A DNA stretch of 64,000 bases from Pempheris klunzingeri (taxonomy: Eukaryota; Chordata; Actinopteri; Acropomatiformes; Pempheridae): positions 13,997,338 to 14,061,337 of the forward strand of contig NC_092028.1 of NCBI RefSeq assembly GCF_042242105.1, given 5' to 3'. Positions within the stretch are counted from its first letter, which is position 1. The number at the start of each line of letters is the position of its first letter. Shown here in pieces: positions 25,142 through 38,114 of this stretch. The notes beneath the pieces were generated by a model, which was not told where the DNA came from, made no database searches, and saw nothing but the letters and a program-made list of their open reading frames with translations. The translations under genes were made by a program, and so were the position numbers.

Positions 25142-25739
25142 CATTATATTACATTTTCAAAATACATAGAGGCCACAGAGCAGTCTGTGGGTTTGTGGAC
25201 AGTTGCACATTATTATATTTGATTTAAAATGAAACATTTATTATGAGGTTAAAGTGCTGTCTTGCAGCTTCTGTTTGAGGGAATCCACATCAGATAAGTG
25301 TGACATTGATGTGCCCTTATATAAAGGGACTAAACTATTGTTAAAATAAACATATTTAAAAAAAAGTAACAACATTTGTGCTGCTGTACACTATAGTTAT
25401 CCATATTTTATTTCTAATGAGTAGTAACTCCATGTACTGACAGTGAGTCGTTGAGGGTTCTGAAGCATGTGTTGCTTAAACATGTTGAGCAGCACAGATA
25501 TTCCTGTGCACTAATGTTTTGAAAATCAGCTGCATATGGCAGATTATCCAAAGTAAGGCAAACCACAGACTTAAAGCCTACTCATGACCGCGTAAGTAAC
25601 GGACAAAGGAGTCTAGTTGTGCTTGGTAAATTATGCAACCTATAAGTCACAAGAGGAAAAAAGCAAAGGACAGTCAAGGGAAAGCAATAAGTGGAGAATA
25701 AGCGCAGACAGTCGTCACAAAGTGCCGTTAATAAAGCGT

Positions 25740-26420
25740 AAAAGCAGATGAACGCTGTGTTGCGGACATACCATGCTGACAGCACGGTCCAAGAGACGGG
25801 TAAAGTTTCCAGAAGTCCTGGTGTTGGTTTCTCTGCACGTCCCTTTGTCTCCTGTCTGACTAGACTACTTTTAAACTCTTCCTTTTTTTTTTTTTTTTTT
25901 GGTTTTGATAATAATCGGGCTTACGAACAGGATTTGCTCTGAGGGAAAAGTTTCCAACAGGTAGTTTTGACAACTTGAAGCCACGTTTTTTGTGTTGGAA
26001 CAAACGGTGTCGTCGCCAACCCGAGAAGACACGAAGGAGAAGTTACTGCAGCTGGAGCCAATGGGAGGACCGTGGGGGCTGAACGGCCCGTCCCCAAAAC
26101 GAACATTGGGGCTGGACAACACATTAACACCCACTGCTGGATGTTACTGTGCGTGTTGCCCGAAGCATTTACCAAAAATGCCCCTGAAGAGAGCTTGACT
26201 CTGATCTTACTCGCTGTGCTGCGTTTAAGTGAGCTGTCATTGGCGGAAAATTTAATAATCGGATAAATGCGCGTATAATTCGTGCAATCAGGGTAGCCTA
26301 CAGTTTCTGACTACATCCTTAGTTCAGCTCAATTCACGGTTTGCCCTAAGAGCGCGCAACAAAAGCAAGCCGAACCAGCTGTCTGCGCCTAATGAACGCC
26401 CAATTAACTCCCAGTTAAAT
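25740..26420. promoter_or_regulatory. CpG-richer patch, possible promoter or first-exon region
   Basis: By eye this stretch has more CpG dinucleotides than its AT-rich surroundings (for example 'gtcgtcgccaacccgagaag', 'gaacggcccgtccccaaaac', 'gcgcgtataattcgtgcaat', 'agagcgcgcaac'). It sits between two divergent genes, 5.7 kb upstream of slc6a16 and 4.4 kb upstream of eps8l1, whose 5' ends are incomplete. The promoter role is inference; no core element was identified. Confidence 0.35.
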
Positions 26421-29200
26421 CCCAAGCAGTCAACGCCCTGGTTGGACTGATGCTGCAAGAGAAATAACCATATACATCACCAAACCCCTTCAGACATCCA
26501 CGAGTGAGGACCTGTCACTGTATGCCACATTTCTCTGCATGTAAACACAGACACCTGTTGTCCTTACAAAGCCCTCCACAGCAGCCAGATACTGTCACAT
26601 GACAGAGGTGAAGCTGTGACCTTGCAAGAGATATACTTTAAAACCAAAGGACAATACAGATTTCTTTGTAAAAAAAACAAAAAACAAAGAAATAATCTTT
26701 TGTGGTTTTAAGCTACACCATTACAACACGCACGCAGCTCTTAGAGACCCCACGAAGCCCACATCACATTAATCATGCTCAGATGTTCACACGACCCTTA
26801 ACGATAAACAGTATAGACAGTGGTTGGATGGATGGAAATTGGACACTTGGAGGAAGATGAACCGGATAGATCTGCACCATTCCTCCCTACCAGTCCTCTG
26901 CTCTGTATTTTTTTCCCCTATTTTTTAACATTTAGGGTTTACCCTTTATACAGCCAAGATCGCACAGGCAACTTGTGATGAGGAAAATATTTTGACGTTT
27001 GAGACCACCAAATGCAAAAAGGACAGGGATTGGAGTGTCTCCTATTTGCTGCTGTATACGTCACTGCCGTGTATGCATACTGTTGGGATGCAGATTATAG
27101 GTGTCCTTCTACAAGTCAAAGCTCTGAATGAATGCAAGGCTCACAGCAGTACAGTAAATCCTAAGCTAATTGTGGGGATAAACTGAAAAGCTCTTAGGCT
27201 GAGATGACACACGTTATTGCTCAAAGTTATGTTTCTATTTCTAAAAATAATAAATACAAAAGTGAATAGATACTCTTGATTAGATTAATTTAAACACAGG
27301 GAAACTGTCATTTTAGCAGGCTACCTGAGTAGTCTGGCTTGAATTCAAGCCAGATGAAGGCAGCTGCAGAGGAAATTTTCTGTTCATATAAATATTTATT
27401 CTACAGCGAACACTGTAGAGCAGAGCAGCTGACCTGTAAATGCAGATAAGTGACCCAAAACAGGGATAGGCTTTCCAAATACATCTACACCCCACCAGTT
27501 TGTTATTTCTGCTGTCTACAATGTGACTAAATCAAGGCAAGATCTGAAACACCAAAAGAGTCGTCCTGGATAGAATTGCTTGTAAAATAGTCTGTTGTGT
27601 ACTGGAAACCAAATTCCCACAAAGCAGTACAGAAATTTATTTCTGCTATGAGAACAGCTAATAAGCATAAACAGTGATGCGTACAGTATATTTTTCATAG
27701 CATCAGTATAGTAACTTGGACATGGTGACTTTCTTCGGTATGCAATTCCAAAACTACAGACTTTTTGGAATAAAGTGCTGAAAGGATGGAGGTGAACTGT
27801 GTTCTGTGGTTGTGTGCTTGCCAGCTAATTTCTGCGCTTTCTCCTCTGCACTTGCTAATACCATCAGCTCTTTGATTTTCACTTTGAACACCTGTTTGCA
27901 GTTTCCCCTCCTGAGTAGCAGCAAAGTCATAAAGAAGGAGAGCTGCAGGGGCAGGAGGAGTCTGACCTGTAACAACCAGTTGGTGTCACTGTTCACCAAA
28001 CAGCTCAGCCCCCCACACGCTTTAAATTCCTCTTGTACCTATGAGTATCTCAGCCACAGTATCTTGGTGGCTTTTGGCTGCATGTTGCTAAAATCATGAT
28101 GGAGACATCTTCCTAGCATAAATGTTTAATAGACCCTCTTCTCGAAAATAGAGTCACATTGGAATCACACTTTGTTCAGGAGCACTTGGGGACTTCTGCA
28201 AGGTTTCTGTCAATGGTGGCACATTCAGCAAGAATTAAAGTGAGGTCTGACTCTGACCCTTTTTCTGAGAAGTACGCAAGCATCCATTAATCTCTCACTA
28301 TCATCTAATGTTTGTTTGCTAATTAATTTAGCATCTGTCAAACTGCTGAAGATTACACACGCCGGCAGTGTTGCGGTGTTCTGATCAAACGTTTCCTTAT
28401 CAGAAATCAAATCAGATACTCAGTTTGGCCTTTCAGTCTCTCCCCAGTCTGTTGCTCTAATACTTATTAACAATCAATATTTGCACACTGTTGAAGAACT
28501 CAAAATGTGACCACAGCCCTCAGGCTTTCTTATCTGTTATTTTCTGAAAGAACTGTCTTTATTTAAAAATCTCGATGAGTCACTCTAGTGAGTACATTTT
28601 ATACAGTACCACATTGTTCCTGAACCCAGAAACTTAATTTCACAAATACATCTCTCTCATTCACAACATTTTATTTCACAGATTCTAAGTTGATTAAATG
28701 ATTCAGACCTGAACATTTTCCGTTGATTTTCCTAATGAGGTTATTTAAAGAACAGATAACTACGGTACAAGACCACTACAAAAAGGAGGCTATTTATTAT
28801 GAAATCATTTTATTATTAAATGCAATTGGTAGATAGTTTAATAGCCATAGAGGGAAGTCCTAATAAGAAGAAATGTTCTAATCAAGCCTACTTAACTAAT
28901 AACATTTCTGCTTTGAGGAAAATCCCAAGAATGAACTGGATTAAGATCTTTAATTTCCTTTTATTGATATTTCTTGAACTTGTAATTGCCTGTTCTGCAC
29001 TCTTGGCTTTGGCTTAAAACTCTCAAACGAAACTTGATGTCACTGAATTTGTGGAGGTAGTTTGAGAAGGACTGCATTACATTTGTCAAATGGCATGTGT
29101 TACAGATCATCTTATCCCCTTGGCACAAGCCGCAGGCAGTTGTTGATAGAAATGTCTGTCATAAGGAAGAAGAAGCTCGCAGAGATGCAGAGAGAAGAAT

Positions 29201-29240
29201 GGGAGGGAGGGAAGGAGGGAGGGAGGGAGGGAGGGAGGGA
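29201..29240. repeat. (GGGA)n low-complexity array
   Basis: GGGAGGGAGG-type array with one GGAAGGA interruption, in the region upstream of eps8l1. Purine-rich, G-run-containing DNA. Confidence 0.9.
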
Positions 29241-29496
29241 GTGTTTGTGTGTGTGTATCGGAGAATCACAGGAGAGTGAAAGCAACAGAGATTAACTGCA
29301 AAAGGAAAGTCAGACTTGTTTTTCTCGTTTGTGCATATCTCAAGAAGGTGGGACGTCCTCATGCAAACAGCTAAGCTCAGTCCACACACAACTCTGCACG
29401 AGGATTTGCTTCCTGTGCCGTGGATTTACACACTCAAACCACACTACAAGGTACAGTGATGTATCTAAATTGTATGTGTTAACTTTGTCCACACAT

Positions 29497-29520
29497 GTGT
29501 GTGTGTGTGTGTGTGTGTGT
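29497..29520. repeat. (GT)12 microsatellite
   Basis: A short GT dinucleotide run upstream of eps8l1. Confidence 0.92.
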
Positions 29521-30847
29521 ATTTGAAGGGGGGTTAGAGAGGCAGGTACACCTGTCATATGAAGAACAGCTGCCTTGTGTCAGTAATATGTTGCTCAGAG
29601 GAGACTTTTGAAGCAGCGTCACTTCATCTTGCTACACTACAATGCTTCAGTATTTGTAATTGCGTGAGGAGCTTCATCTGTACACTCATTTAATGAGAAA
29701 TTGTAAATACTTGAAATAGTTTATATAGTATTATGTGTTTATTACTATTTCAGTATGGTGGAAGAGAAGGAGTGACAGAAGACAGGCAGAGAGATGAGGG
29801 GAAAACGATCTAAATGTAAAAAGCTACAATGCGTTTGCATTGCTGTCATTTATAGTCACCTGGCACAGTTTCTTTATCAAGTTTTGGTGGTTGTGTCAAC
29901 TGCATACCATGAATCTGGTGACAGTGGTTTTTCCTGTCGTGTGTATCTGTCACTTACATGTGAGTGTGCGGACAGAATAGTCTGAATTCTTACAATCAGC
30001 TTGTGGAATGTGCAATCAGGCTCTCATTCATCATTTTTCATGATATCAAGATGAAATTATTTTGATCTGTTGAGTTAAATATGAAGTAGTAATGAGATTA
30101 GAGGTGTCGCAGTATACCAGTACTAATGATAATTATGATGTTCAAAAATGTATCATGTATATGTGTATCATGTTAATGATACACATATTTTGATATTGTG
30201 TACACATTCAGGCAGTGTGTCACTACAGCTTGAAACTAAACATGCCTGTCTTTCTACATGAAAATTTTGCCTTATACAGAGAATGTGTAAAATGGAAAGA
30301 GGAAAAGTATGAAAAGTACATCTTTAGTGGACATTAAACGACAGTATATCAGATTGGTTAGTTGTCTTACACACAAACTCTCTGTCCCCTGCTCTGTGCA
30401 AGTGATTTTATTTAATTAAAATAACACAGTATTGATTGCAGATGTTAAGCCTTGTGGATATATTATCAATCAGTTTACCTGGTTGCCTTTTTACTATCTA
30501 TCTTTTGTATGGTTTTGTTTACATGCTTCTTTTTCTACCTCACTACACGTGCAATTTTAGTCAACTTTATTTACCAAAAAAGAGACAAAATTTATAAATG
30601 AACAAAGTTAAAGATGAAATTGATTCATAGCAGTATTATTTTCTTTTTCAAAATTTCTATGGATATTGCTATAATATTCTCATGACAGTCCTTAATGAAA
30701 TAATGTATTGGCTCTCCAACGGAAAGGAAACCAGGTGCTGCAAACATTAACATCTAGAAAAAAAAGCATTATAGTATCATTAGTAGCATTATCCTGTACT
30801 GCATTCAATGTGCTTGATTTTACTCTGTCTGACTCAATACACAACAG

Positions 30848-33800
30848 ATGTCTGCACCACCTCCGGTGGTCCCTAGAAAGCCTTCTGGTGTCCGAGTCAT
30901 GATGACTCCAGGGGGGCAGCTTCTTCCTAGTGGCCTGCCCGTCTACACAAATTCTGCCAAAGGTAAATCCATCTGCCTAATGAGTATGTGTGTGTACGTG
31001 TACAATACAACAGGCTTGGTGTTTACATATGTCAGTTTGCTTTGATGACTGTGTTTCTCCTCTGCTCAGAGAATGGTGCCAGTGAAGAGTCGAATCATGC
31101 ATCTGTATTGAATGCAGAGAGAGAAGTGGTATGTACTAGAACTAGAAGTTTGGGTTGCTCAGGCTCACATCATCGGCTGAGCTCACTAATGTCACCAATA
31201 TTTACCATCTACTGCAGCCCTGCAGTAAATAATACTTGGTGAAAGTCACCTGATGTTCAAGTTGTTAGTGGAGACAGCTGTATTGTATGTTACTTGCTGT
31301 TTGGCTCACTAATAACGTACTCACAAAATGCCCAGCATTATAAACTTATTAAAACACCCTAGTGGCTCACCTGGTGGAGTGCGTGCCATTATGACTGTGT
31401 CCTCTCCGTGGTGGCTGGAGTTTGAGTCCGACCTTGGCCCCTTGCTGCATGTCATCCCTTCTCTCTCCCCTGCTTTCCTGTCACGGTCTAATAAAGCAGA
31501 AAATAAAAGATCTTTTCAAAACTCTGATAAATGGCCACAATAAACAGTCTGTGTCTTTATCAGGAGATTCTGAACCACTGCTTTGACGATGTGGAGCGAT
31601 TCATGGCACGCTTGCAGCAGACAGCTGAGGCCCAGAGTATTCTCAACCAAAGGAAGAAGAAGAAAAGCAGAAAGAGCAAGAAGAAGGAGGACCAAGAAGG
31701 TGAGAGCTGTTCCATCCTGTCAATGAACTACTCAATTAACTAGCACAGCTTGACAGGATCCTCAGAAACAGACCCAAATAACAATATGTACAATAGTAAG
31801 GTGTTGTGTTTATGGTAAGTCTGAAGTTTGAGGAAGTGCTTGATGACTGCAGACAAGTATTGATGGGGTACTAGTGAACGCTGGCTTCTGTTAGGCCGCA
31901 GATGAAGAGTAAAGGCAGGAAACTGGAGACAAAGACTGAATACTGGCACGCTATTTTACAGCTGGAAGCAGGTCAGCAGGCTGGTTGCCAAAAAATTCTT
32001 CGGCTTGTTATGAAAATTCCTGCCCACTGTAATTATAGCCATGAAACATTACAAAGACATGACTGAAGCTGGTGCCAAGTCAATCAAGGAAGATTAAGAA
32101 GCAACACGAACATGACAAGTTTTAAAATTCGAACTCATTTTGATTAAGCTTCATTCACCACTTTATTCTGGTGATTGAGAGTTCTAGAGAAAGGCCATAG
32201 GGGCGGTTTCTGTTGACATGAACATTGGCAAAAAGAATAGGAAGGAGGATTGATTCGAAACATTTTCTTTTTGTTGTGGACTGCTGTTTCCTCATCATTG
32301 GACACTATAAATTGCCAATAAGTGAGAAAGTTTAACTGTTTGTGTCTATTTGTTTCCACTCTGTGCCGTTCTGGCAACATGACCAGGGTGTTTCCTGGGT
32401 TCTGGCCAGTGTGTACTCAGATAGGTGTGACCATTGATAAGAGTAAAGGCAATACACACAGTAATTTATCAATAATGAAATGGAAGACAGGAGTATTATT
32501 GTTAGTCACTACCACTGGCATTGTTTTATAAGAGCGTACTTGCTGGAACAAGCTAGAACCAGTCTTCAAGTAACGCACTCCACGCCTTTACTTGAACACT
32601 TCATTTTACTGTGGTGTTGTGTTTTCTATTATTCAAATTCTTATGATTCTTTTATTTTCCCACACATTAAGTCTCTCATTAAAGCATGCAATTAGACTTG
32701 CATCAGGCAGATGAATGTGAATCTAGGTAATGTCAAAACATTGACAAGACACAACATAATACTGACACCAACATGTATGAGTTTGAAAATTCAGTGCATG
32801 TATAATAACAGTGATCGTGCTGTGATTGTGCTCTTCTGTGTGCAGACGTTTTGTTGACCATGAAAGCTTCCCCTCCATTGGAGGAGGAATTTGCGGACAT
32901 CTTTCAGAAAATCAAGTACTCCCTCAGTCTGCTGGTGAGATTAGACTAGTCATCATCCAGCATTGAGTGACTCTGAAAATGTACAAGTCGACATTGATGT
33001 ACGTGACCATATTTGTTGGATTATTTAGGACCGCCTCAAGTTATCTATCACCCAGCCTGACTCGCATGAGCTGCTACATCACATCTTTGTGCCTCTCAGA
33101 TTGGTGAGTGTTTCTCATATTCACATTTACAGTAGTAGTCTTTTTTTCCTATCTCTCTGTGATATTGACTGTATCAACCTGCTCTTTCACAGATGGTGAA
33201 AACCACTGGAGGGCCAGCTTTGGGTGCATTGGTGGTCAGCCCTGCAATGACCAGTGGTGCCGTGTCACTGCTACACGAGCATCTGACTGAAGAGGAAAAG
33301 GAGCTGTGGACTTCATTGGGGCCCAACTGGACTTCACCCTGGTCTGTGTGTTTATGCATGTGTGTGTAAATCGTGGTTTGAGAGTGTGTCATGTTGTGCT
33401 AACAAGATCCTCTTGCCCTCTTTCCCAGCTCGCAGCTTAGTGTGTCCGTTCCTCCGTATTCACCTGTTTTCCTGGATGGGTGGCAGCCTCAGGCCTATGA
33501 CTCAACTGGTCAGCCTTTGGAAGATCCCATCGAGTCGCAGCACAAACAAGATGTTTTCAGGGAAAGCAGGGAGGCACAAATCCCACAGGAACACACTCGA
33601 CAGACAGCTGAGGGCCCTGGCGGAAACAATAATGAAGTGTGAGTCTGTGGACTGTTACAGAACAAGGCATGATTATGTTTTATAGCATGTGTGACAATGC
33701 TAGCCAAATTCCTACTGGCTACAATTAATTACCTTATAAAATCAGTCTGGAGGTTAAGTGTGGTAATAACTTCCTTCCATGTTGGGAGTTAGGATTGCTA

Positions 33801-36245
33801 ATATCCAACGGTCTTCTTGGCTCAAGTTTTTCACATGTTGCATATGATATTTCTATTTAAGGGATGGAAATTGGCTCCCACCAGAGGGTGAGAGACTTTA
33901 CTGCTGCAGTTATGACTTTGTGGCTAGAAACAGCAGTGAACTCTCTGTACTACAAGGAGAAACACTAGAGGTACGAACCCATAATAAGAATTAGAAATGG
34001 TGACCCACCTGTAAAAGAAGACATACTCTTGGAATATGCAGCAAAACTCGATTGACGTGTGAGTCATCTTTCCTTAGGTGATTGAGTCATCAAAGCGATG
34101 GTGGAAGTGTCGGAATCGCTTTGACCAGATAGGATTTGTTCCCTTTAATATCCTGGAGCCTCTGTCCGCTCTGAATAACACTGGGAGAGACAGCCCAGTG
34201 GTTCGCACAGAGTCAAAGGTACAGTACACACACAGCACATAAAGAAGATCGTGCTGTTGTGTCAGTGCCTCAAACATTGCAGACATACACAAGCTGCAGC
34301 TTTTTGCCTCATGCCATCATACAGTTTTAATTCATTCCTGTTTTTCCCAAAACAGAAAATTGCCCTTTCCCCTCGGACAAAGTACTTCTCATATGCTCCA
34401 CCAAGCTCGGATGGGATCAGTCCTACCACCACAAGCCCAATGAGACCGCAGAGCATGGTTTTACCTTCTACGACAATGCAGGGAGAGGACAATGGTCGAG
34501 GTAACATACCCACACATGTCGAATATCAGCCATGATAAATCCTGTGTACAAACATAAGAGAGGTATGTTAGATTATTAAGATATTGTATCCCAGGAGCCT
34601 CTTTACGTTCAATTTCTTGGAATCTGAAACCAGAAACTACTCACCCAGAGACATGCTAAATTTGTAAAAGTTGAGTGAAACAGAAAAATGAATTAATGAA
34701 GGCCATAATTTAAGGATGTTGCTGAATCAACACATAGATATTTTGTTCAGATATTCATTTCACACCAACACACTACTGTGCTTTGGTGTATGAAGACCAT
34801 GTGTTCCCAGATGTGTTTAATAAACTGCATTAGCTCATTTTTTTTACTATACAAAAGACTGAATTATTAAATGTACTGACCATTCCTATTATTCATAACA
34901 GACAAATACAGGGAAATCAGAGAAGTGTGATATAAATTTTCTGGAGCTATGGAAGTGTAGTCTACAAGTATATTCTATACATTGTATATGTATTTTATAC
35001 TGAAAATAATATGACAAAAAACAAATAGAGCCAAAAGATCAGTCTGTACCTTTCTCAGTTACATACTCAAAGAACAATTTCCTCTGCAGGACAGGACACA
35101 ATTCATCCTATGAATTCATAATTTCATGTGAGTCAATGAAAATATAGATTAAATGTAGCATTTGTAGAAAAGGATCGCAAAAGCTTTCGGTGCAGATGCC
35201 TTCAGTTGAAGAAATGTGACACTAGCTGGTCTGCATGTGTGTGTCAGTTAGGTTTTGTGTGTTTTTGTGTTTACAGTCCTGATAATGAACGATGAGCTTC
35301 TTCAACGACTAGCTGAGAAAAGAAACTCAGTGCGGCCACTGGTGGTCCCCCGCACCGCTGACACTTCTGCTCCCCTGAACTACCACTCGCAGTCTGCTGA
35401 GGTGGAGGCCTGGCTCGGCGCAAAGGGCTTCAGTCAGCAGTGAGTGTGCACTATTGAACACTTAATGTTCAGTAGAGCTGTGGACTTGAAGAACAACGAG
35501 GAGAATGAAATCAAAAAGTCACCTCCACAGTTTACTGCATTACATGCAGCATGTTCAGCTCTCTGAGATGCTCTCCTTCAATTTGTTTTGTGCACAATAG
35601 CACCCTCAAATGTCAAAATGTCCCCCCTACCAACGGTTCTGTATTGTGTATTGTAACTTTGGCGTGAACTGAGTTGAGTTAGTGGCACTATTAAGTGAAG
35701 AAAGGTATTGCTTTAGACTATTTCAGTTTAACAAGTGGCTTCTTCTATTTGACAAATGTACTTTTGACCATGAAAGCTCTCTGAAGGTGAACTGAAACCA
35801 ACATTGATTTTCTGTTCTTTTCTGTTAGGACAGTTCAGAGTCTGGGCGTGTTAACTGGGGCGCAGCTTTTTTCCCTGACTAAGGAGGAGCTCCGCACGGT
35901 GTCACCAGAGGAGGGTGCAAGAGTTTACAGCCAAGTTATGGTGCAGAAGGCCCTGCTAGAGGTCTGTCTAGTGTTTTTCTGGATGCCGTTTGTGTTTGAT
36001 TTATCAACAGATTTAAGTCATTTTACCACATTGTTTTTGACTCACATTGACTAAAGATTATTAGCCTTTCAGTGGTTTCTGTGGGTAGATTTGATTTTTA
36101 CTATAGAGGCTCCTTGTTCTTGAATATTTCTCTATTAAATCACATTTTATCTCCTCAGGATGTGCGCAAAGCCACAGAACTAGAGACGGTGATGGAGAAG
36201 CAAAAGCAGAAGATTGAAGTGAGATCAGAGAGTGATATTGTGTGA
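30848..36245 (+). CDS. eps8l1: EPS8-like protein 1 (eps8l1), SH3 and SAM-like domains, no PTB domain seen
   Basis: EPS8-family adaptor linking receptor signalling to Rac activation and actin remodelling. Exons: 30848-30962, 31070-31128, 31564-31699, 32846-32934, 33029-33103, 33193-33341, 33429-33638, 33862-33970, 34078-34218, 34356-34500, 35277-35439, 35829-35961 and 36159-36245; all phases agree, 536 residues. Residues ~50-210 match the conserved EPS8 middle region ([20 protein letters not shown]). An SH3 domain spans ~288-345 ([16 protein letters not shown], then [10 protein letters not shown]). The C-terminal SAM-like actin-binding domain is at ~440-508 ([20 protein letters not shown]). 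The end [14 protein letters not shown] resembles human EPS8L1, which is longer (~720) owing to an N-terminal PTB domain that I could not find here. The ATG directly follows a CAG that could be an acceptor, so upstream exons cannot be excluded. Confidence 0.9.
31358..31512 (+). mobile_element. tRNA-derived SINE in eps8l1 intron 2
   Basis: Begins with a degenerate pol III A box (TGGCTCACCTGGTGGAGTGC), followed by a B-box-like GAGTTTGAGTCCGACC, a body 'cccttgctgcatgtcatccc', a pyrimidine block and 'gtctaataaagcagaaaat'. This order is typical of a SINE family widespread in percomorph fish. Same orientation as the host gene, between exons ending 31128 and starting 31564. No clear target duplication. 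Family name not assigned. Confidence 0.75.
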
Positions 36246-37320
36246 CGGAGCTTTTAAACATCCACTAATGCAGATGTGGCACTGAAGATCAATTGAGATA
36301 AATGTAGTATTGCACATAGAGCTGCATACACAGGGTGATTTTGCGGATGGATTTTAATCCTTAAATCGTACATGCAGTCATAGCTCTTATGTTCTACAGA
36401 TTCATCAACAAAAACAAACTGTTGTAAAGTATAAAGCGTACTCTAATTTAGATTTTTTTTTTTTTTTACATGTTTTTAAGACGGAGGGGTTTTAAATTTC
36501 AACTTCTCACCAAAATTTACCAAAGCTATTTTTACCATTTGGTGCTCATCATATTTTTTTACAGTTTAAATATTTCTATTATCCTTTGATTAGGCAATAT
36601 CTGAAACATGATGGTAAGCACAAATGCAATATAATACACTTGTGTGCTAGTACTAGTAAATCAGTACATACTGATGTTTAATTTGTTGTCAACAAAGGAC
36701 TGAAGCTGCATTTTAGAGCTATAAAAAAATGTACATTTGGCTGAAAATGTTTGAGTTTTTATTTCTCGCATATAAGCCTGTATTAAGACAATGTTGCTTG
36801 TTGAAGCCAAATAGTAATTAAACCAAATGCACATTAAACTTAAGTCAGAAATATATGAAGTTCTATGGAGACAAAAATGTTCTGTGTTTTTCAATGTGAC
36901 TTTAGCTGTGGAGCATGTCATGACATAATGTACAACACAGACACACATGCTGGATACATTGATTTCTTTGTATTGGCTTGAAGAAAACATTATGTGTGTT
37001 TTTATATTATAGCTGAGTTATCTGCAACCCTTATTTCCGTATTCGGACATACAAAAGCTCTATTAGCAAAACAGACAATTTAAAAACTGTGAAGAATTCT
37101 TGATAAGCAATTTCATCATTCTCATCATAACTCATTTTCTCAGCCGTATGAAGAATTAATAAAGCAAGAGACACTGAAGATATCAACATACATAAAATGT
37201 GAATTGTTCCCACGCTCAATAACAGCAGGTGGAGGTAAATCATAATCCTGTAGAACTGTGCAGCGCACGACATGTTACTTCAGTACATTTTTACCCGGAC
37301 AGCACCGGCACATTTTTACA

Positions 37321-37326
37321 AATAAA
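37321..37326 (+). terminator. Candidate AATAAA poly(A) signal for eps8l1
   Basis: AATAAA about 1.08 kb past the eps8l1 stop codon. Nearer ATTAAA-type variants could be used instead; inference only. Confidence 0.3.
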
Positions 37327-37782
37327 CTGTTAAAACTGTTCACCCTCTTATCTAATTTCTTCTGCTCCACAGTGGTTTTAAACAGAGGTAGGAGGATTAC
37401 TGAATGATTTCAATTACATACATTTGCTTGATTAAAAACTCAGTCAAGTAGAATAATTACATAATTACAGGTATTTTTTAGGACATAGTTCAAGTAAACA
37501 ACTCATTTTTTACTAAATAGCATTTTAAAGTGTTGCACTTATTGCTTCAAAAAACAATACAATGTATCATTTGTTTAAAAAAGTGATTTTTTAAAAGCAT
37601 TTTACCTAGTTTGCCTTCATAGTAAGGTTTTGTTAAAATATATTATATATTTGCCAGTAAGAAGATTTCAGTCTTTCAAAAATCTTAGTGAGATCTTACT
37701 TTGTCTTTATCACTTTTTATACATAAATTCGCTTTTGATCCAACATAAAATAACTTGCAAATTAATAGCTGTCTGTCTAGAC

Positions 37783-38114
37783 CAGTGATTTCCAAGCAGG
37801 GCGTACCTGCGCAGTTGCCAGTGGGTACATGGAACAAGTGTACAGAAGCGCCGCCGATTTCTACAAAATAGAAATTATGATCTAATGAAGCTAATCATTT
37901 ATCCACAGAGTCTGTTGTGACACCTGAGCTATGTTGTGATTGAGAGTAGGTGAAAACTACTTAACGAGTCTAAACAAGTTGCTAAAAGTAATGGACAAAT
38001 GGTGGAAATAGCATGCAGTTTAAAATCAATTCAAATGAACACGTTTGGGGCATGACGGGTGTCGTCTATGAGCGCTACTTGAGCTCATCCGACAAAAAAG
38101 GTTGGGGACCACTG
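37783..38114. mobile_element. Non-autonomous hAT-type MITE (332 bp)
   Basis: The left end CAGTGATTTCCAA and right end TTGGGGACCACTG are imperfect inverted repeats of the Charlie-like hAT type (CAGTGGTCCCCAA). Flanking octamers GTCTAGAC and ACCTAGAA are consistent with an old, mutated nTCTAGAn target duplication. No transposase frame inside, so it would have been mobilised in trans. Lies between eps8l1 and nme4. Confidence 0.75.

Larger units (their letters stand above)
20004..30847. other. Gene-poor 10.8-kb interval between slc6a16 and eps8l1
   Basis: No coding exon could be supported on either strand. Contents seen: G15 run at 20305-20319, repeat relic 21450-21760, (CA)n 22246-22324, a repeat-tail-like patch near 22990-23042, a 0.4-kb direct duplication (23465-23852 and 24669-25141), CA tract 24499-24532, a CpG-richer patch about 25740-26420, a GGGA array 29201-29240 and a GT tract 29497-29520. 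The genes on either side point away from it, so it must contain both promoters and any missing 5' exons of slc6a16 (minus) and eps8l1 (plus). Confidence 0.6.

Noticed and set aside
25871-26175. Minus-strand frames of 84-87 residues as a missing slc6a16 first exon
   Set aside because: No resemblance to SLC6 N-termini and no convincing ATG-donor arrangement; kept only as a CpG-rich patch.
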